From Gammaproteobacteria bacterium (GTDB lineage: Bacteria; Pseudomonadota; Gammaproteobacteria; Competibacterales; Competibacteraceae), in NCBI GenBank assembly GCA_020047885.1, contig JAIFNF010000144.1:1-7850 (forward strand): 7,850 bases of DNA, written 5' to 3'. A program made the position numbers and the translations under genes. Within the stretch, counting starts at the first letter, position 1. Every line of letters starts with the position of its first letter. The notes under the pieces were generated by a model that worked only from the letters and a program-made list of their open reading frames with translations, was not told where the DNA came from and searched no databases. Positions 5,063-7,850 of this stretch are shown one piece after another.

Positions 5063-7492
5063 TCACTCGTTACCAACCCGCCGCCATAACATGGCGTGAG
5101 TCACGATGTACTGGTATTTCCGGGCATGTTCGCGGATGACCAGCGGCACGTCGGCTTCGCGCAACAACTCGAATCCCTCCGCCTGCAGAAATTCACGCAG
5201 CGCCACCGCACTGGTGACCGGTTGGCCATCCTGTTCGTAACCGCCCAACCACGCTTCCGGCGGGGTGAACGCTTCCAGCCAACTGTAGGGAGAGAAAATC
5301 GCCAGCAGACCGCCCGGTTTGACCAATCCCCGTGGACCGCCTAGCCGCCCGAGCAGCGCCTTGGGGCTGGGCAGCCGACAGAGCAGATTAGCCAGCAACA
5401 CCGCGTCGAGATCCATCAGTTCGGCGGGCAACGAACAGGCGTCGGCCTGCCGAAAGCTCACCCGGCTTCGGTCGATGGCGGGATCGACCATTGCGTTCCG
5501 CGTAGTCCCCAGTTGGCCCTCGTCCTTGCGGAAATAGCGCAGTTCGCCATCCCGGCGCAACGTATCCGCTGCATCGATGAAAGCGCGGCTCAGATCCACG
5601 CCCAGCACCTCCCGGTATTCACGCGCCAGTTCAAAACTGGCGCGACCCACCGCACAACCCACGTCTAGCGCCTTGCCCGTCAGCACCCCATAGTCGCGGG
5701 CGGCGTCGAGCAGCCAGCGGGCGCAGCGCACCGGGAATTCAACCGCGTCATGCGGCCCGAAGGGATAAGGCATTTGCTCCTGAGGCGAACCATAATGCAG
5801 TAGCAGATAGTCATTCACTATTTGCGGGTCTTCGTACACCTGACCTGCCGAATCGACCCCATCCAGCCGCACCGCGCTACCGTCGCCCTCGCTCTGCACC
5901 AGCCGGAATCCGGCATGTTGGAAAAAGTGCGGGCGAAAGTGGAAACGCGCCCACCGACTGGCCTCGTCGCCGGTGGACGCCCAGGAACCGCCCAGGATCA
6001 TCTGGTGCTGGCCGTCATAACAGGGGGTGCTAAAATCGTCGTAATAGGGATGAACCCGGGCGCCGGGCAGCGGGTTGAAAAGATCTTCCTGCCACTGCCA
6101 GACGTTGCCGGACACATCGTAAAAGCCCGCCTCGGTCGGTTGTCCGGCAGCGACCGGCCAGGAAGAACTCCAGGCCAGATTGAGATTCGCGCCGCCTTCC
6201 TCCGCCAGGGACACGCCGTTGTAATTCATCACGGGGTCTGATTCGACGCCGGAGGCGGCCGCCTGTGATGGCCGCGCGAGACGTAGCGCCTGATGTTCGG
6301 CCTCACTGGACAGCCGGTAAGCGGCTCCATCCTGCTCGGCGCGCCAGGCGCAATAGGCTTTAGCCTCGTGGCCATTGACCTCAACCGGCCAGTCCCACGG
6401 CATGTCAATCACTTCAAACAGGGTGCGCAACTGGTAGCGGTGTAGACCGGCGGGACCGTGCGGCACCCAGAACGTCGGGCTTTTGACATTACGAAAGGAG
6501 CGCCACGCCCAGCCGGTCGCCGACCAGTAGCGCGGCTCGCGATAGCCGCCAGCCGTGACGAAGGCGTGGAATTCACCGTTGCTGACCAGATAACGGCTGG
6601 CTCGGAACGCGGGGATCGTGGTTTCGCGCCGCCCGTACTCGTTATCCCAACCGTAGGAAGGCCAATCGAGCGGTTTGCCAAGAACGAGGGTTTGACCGGG
6701 TACGTCAATCAGATCATTGGCCGGAAATTCACGACCGGCCTGGGGCGGAAAGCCCGCTGCCGACTGTTCGGCGGTTGGATGCAGGCGCGGCCATTCGGCG
6801 GGACGTTGAACCAGCGTCAGCGGCAATTCGCGGATCAACACCGAAGAGGTTTCCAGGTGAATCCGTTCATGCTCAAAGCCCATGAACAGCGCCCACAGCG
6901 GATGTTTCTGCTGGATAGGCGGATGACCGGGCACTAGGCCCGGATGGGTTTCGATCACCTCCCGCACCGTGCGATAGACCTGCTGGCGATAGGCATGGAC
7001 CTCCTGGATACGCGGCCAGAGCATTACATTTTTGGATAGGTCGTCCCAGCGCATTTCGTCCACGCCGGTTTCAAACAACTGCTCGAAGTACGGATTCAGG
7101 GGCTTTTCGATCAAACCGGCCACCCGCAGCTTGTTGATGTATAGCGCCGGGGGATGCCCGTAGTAGAAGATCATCGGGTGACGCAGGTGATGGTAGGGCG
7201 GGCGAAAGAAGGCTTCCTCACCCTGAAGCCCCGAAAACAGCACCTCAGTTAATGTCCAGGTATTGTCAAAGTAATCCAGCGTCTGCTGGCGGGTGCAGGT
7301 CGCCAGATTCGGCAACGGCAGCGAAGTCAGCGTACCGTCCGATTGCCGTCCTGGGGTGTCTTGCGGCGTCTGCCCTGTCCACCACCCTACCGGGCGGGGA
7401 CCCGTGAGTTCAGCATCCCATTCGTAGCGCAGGTTGTTACGCCAGGGTTCGGCAGTGTGGTCTGGAGTCGCGTTCGCTAGTGGTGGAGTCAT
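5063..7492 (-). CDS. ovoA: OvoA: 5-histidylcysteine sulfoxide synthase / 4-mercaptohistidine N1-methyltransferase
   Basis: The 809-residue protein has the three-part OvoA architecture. A DinB-like N-terminal domain carries the three-histidine iron site (H113 in FYYGHPPALY; H208 and H212 in FEHERIHLE). A formylglycine-generating-enzyme-like sulfatase-modifying domain spans about 262-535 (YDVSGNVWQWQED at 458-470, ILGGSWAST at 499-507, RPHFFQHAGFRLV at 520-532). A C-terminal SAM methyltransferase spans about 555-805 (ALDVGCAVGRASFELA at 608-623, GVDLS at 631-635). In the family the iron domains couple cysteine to histidine C5 with O2 to give the sulfoxide, OvoB (a PLP lyase) cleaves it, and the methyltransferase N-methylates 5-thiohistidine to ovothiol A, a redox-active thiol. 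The methyltransferase domain separates OvoA from many EgtB proteins. AGGA seven bases before the ATG supports the start. No ovoB is in the window. The ORF is intact. Confidence 0.92.
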   Translation of the reverse strand: MTPPLANATPDHTAEPWRNNLRYEWDAELTGPRPVGWWTGQTPQDTPGRQSDGTLTSLPLPNLATCTRQQTLDYFDNTWTLTEVLFSGLQGEEAFFRPPYHHLRHPMIFYYGHPPALYINKLRVAGLIEKPLNPYFEQLFETGVDEMRWDDLSKNVMLWPRIQEVHAYRQQVYRTVREVIETHPGLVPGHPPIQQKHPLWALFMGFEHERIHLETSSVLIRELPLTLVQRPAEWPRLHPTAEQSAAGFPPQAGREFPANDLIDVPGQTLVLGKPLDWPSYGWDNEYGRRETTIPAFRASRYLVSNGEFHAFVTAGGYREPRYWSATGWAWRSFRNVKSPTFWVPHGPAGLHRYQLRTLFEVIDMPWDWPVEVNGHEAKAYCAWRAEQDGAAYRLSSEAEHQALRLARPSQAAASGVESDPVMNYNGVSLAEEGGANLNLAWSSSWPVAAGQPTEAGFYDVSGNVWQWQEDLFNPLPGARVHPYYDDFSTPCYDGQHQMILGGSWASTGDEASRWARFHFRPHFFQHAGFRLVQSEGDGSAVRLDGVDSAGQVYEDPQIVNDYLLLHYGSPQEQMPYPFGPHDAVEFPVRCARWLLDAARDYGVLTGKALDVGCAVGRASFELAREYREVLGVDLSRAFIDAADTLRRDGELRYFRKDEGQLGTTRNAMVDPAIDRSRVSFRQADACSLPAELMDLDAVLLANLLCRLPSPKALLGRLGGPRGLVKPGGLLAIFSPYSWLEAFTPPEAWLGGYEQDGQPVTSAVALREFLQAEGFELLREADVPLVIREHARKYQYIVTHAMLWRRVGNE

Positions 7493-7626
7493 TGATCGTT
7501 CCTGTTTGATTTGGCGCGAATGGGGGTAAGCCGCCGCAATCGAAGTTAGTCAATACTTGTACAATAATAGTTCGCGAAGTTTTTGAAGGACACAGCGGTA
7601 GGGTAGCGGCGACGCGTCGTATTGGC

Positions 7627-7632
7627 TATACT
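7627..7632 (+). promoter_or_regulatory. Possible -10 element TATACT for the RHH gene
   Basis: TATACT lies 34 bases before the ATG and directly abuts the inverted repeat. No good -35 is visible at 16-18 bp spacing, so the promoter is weak or needs activation, or this is not the true element. Confidence 0.3.
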
Positions 7633-7650
7633 TGTTGAACTCTTCAACAA
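7632..7650. promoter_or_regulatory. Candidate operator: 8-3-8 perfect inverted repeat
   Basis: TTGTTGAA-CTC-TTCAACAA is perfectly symmetrical and covers the likely transcription start just after TATACT. RHH antitoxins bind such palindromes as dimers and repress their own toxin-antitoxin operon, so this is the natural binding site for the product of the gene starting at 7667. Confidence 0.5.
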
Positions 7651-7666
7651 ATCAGGAGCAACTCGC

Positions 7667-7850
7667 ATGGCTACCGTCAATTTCAGCGTCCCCGAAGACG
7701 TCAAGCAAGCTTTCAATGAAGCCTTTCAGGGCAAGAACAAGAGCGCCATAATTGCCGACCTGATGCGCGAGGCGGTGGAACGCGCCCAGCGTCGGCAATT
7801 ACAAAGCGAAGCGATTGATCGGATTTTGGCGTTACGCGCCCAAACCAAAC
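7667..7850 (+). CDS. Ribbon-helix-helix antitoxin-like protein (3' end outside window)
   Basis: The ATG at 7667 follows AGGAG (7654-7658) with eight bases between. The visible 61 residues start MATVNFSVPEDVKQAF, a short beta strand plus helix, and continue with KNKSAIIADLMREAVERAQ, the second helix of a ribbon-helix-helix fold. This is the DNA-binding half of small CopG/ParD/VapB-like antitoxins of about 70-85 residues, whose C-terminal tail neutralises a toxin. The helix continues through QRRQLQSEAIDRILALRAQ, and the frame is open at the window edge. The autoregulatory-looking palindrome in front supports the antitoxin reading, and a PIN-domain (VapC) toxin is the commonest partner for this type. 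The partner is not visible, so a stand-alone RHH regulator remains possible. Confidence 0.75.
   Translation, partial: MATVNFSVPEDVKQAFNEAFQGKNKSAIIADLMREAVERAQRRQLQSEAIDRILALRAQTK

Larger units (their letters stand above)
7493..7666. promoter_or_regulatory. Divergent intergenic region between ovoA and the RHH gene
   Basis: This 174-bp gap must hold the promoters of both divergent genes. It contains small perfect palindromes TTGTACAA (7557-7564) and CGACGCGTCG (7610-7619) and, next to the plus-strand gene, a larger inverted repeat described separately. On the minus strand a TTGACT (7550-7545) could serve as a -35 for ovoA, but the -10 at proper spacing is poor, so the ovoA promoter is not assigned. 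Confidence 0.4.

Noticed and set aside
6458..6937. 159-codon plus-strand open frame antisense to ovoA
   Set aside because: It is fully covered by the well-supported OvoA reading frame, and its product shows no family feature.

Overview
The window looks like a piece of a GC-rich proteobacterial chromosome, most likely gammaproteobacterial. The basis is indirect: an OvoA-type ovothiol enzyme, fragments of the urease accessory gene ureD, an IS630-like transposase remnant, a REP/BIME-like palindrome pair and a vapB-like ribbon-helix-helix antitoxin. I cannot name a species from sequence alone. The window has an orderly right half (about 3930-7850) and a rearranged left half (1-3900) holding gene fragments, repeats and one intact large membrane-protein gene.

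Left half. Positions 3-137 (+) hold the end of an IS630-type transposase N-terminal (HTH) region that stops early. Then comes an island of about 20% GC (141-300) with strong palindromes, enclosed by a perfect 16-bp inverted repeat (126-141 / 520-535). Next are short direct repeats that resemble a transposon tip, joined to a truncated 5' piece of ureD (641-799, minus). Beyond it lies a complete 768-codon minus-strand gene (991-3297) for a polytopic membrane protein with a central spermidine-synthase-like domain. Upstream of that gene are a REP/BIME-like palindrome pair (3472-3539), a broken gene of unknown origin (about 3540-3772), and a second truncated 5' piece of ureD (3773-3889, minus). The two ureD pieces are diverged direct repeats (99 of 117 coding bases identical) that bracket the membrane-protein gene.

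Right half. Two intact minus-strand genes, spaced 44 bp apart, probably form one transcription unit: ovoA (5063-7492), the iron-dependent 5-histidylcysteine sulfoxide synthase fused to the methyltransferase that completes ovothiol A, and then an ADP-ribosylglycohydrolase (DraG)-family gene (3933-5018) with altered metal-site motifs. The second ureD fragment starts 43 bp after the glycohydrolase stop, so the ancestral order may have been ovoA - glycohydrolase - ureD(urease). Divergently, at 7667 (+), a RHH antitoxin-like gene begins behind a perfect 8-3-8 inverted repeat that looks like its autoregulatory operator; it runs off the window, and a PIN toxin would be expected next.

No rRNA, tRNA or CRISPR array was found. 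I see no clearly novel multi-gene system. The points most worth a second look are the ovoA/glycohydrolase pair with its atypical glycohydrolase signature, the paired ureD chimeras, and the inverted-repeat-bounded AT-rich island.
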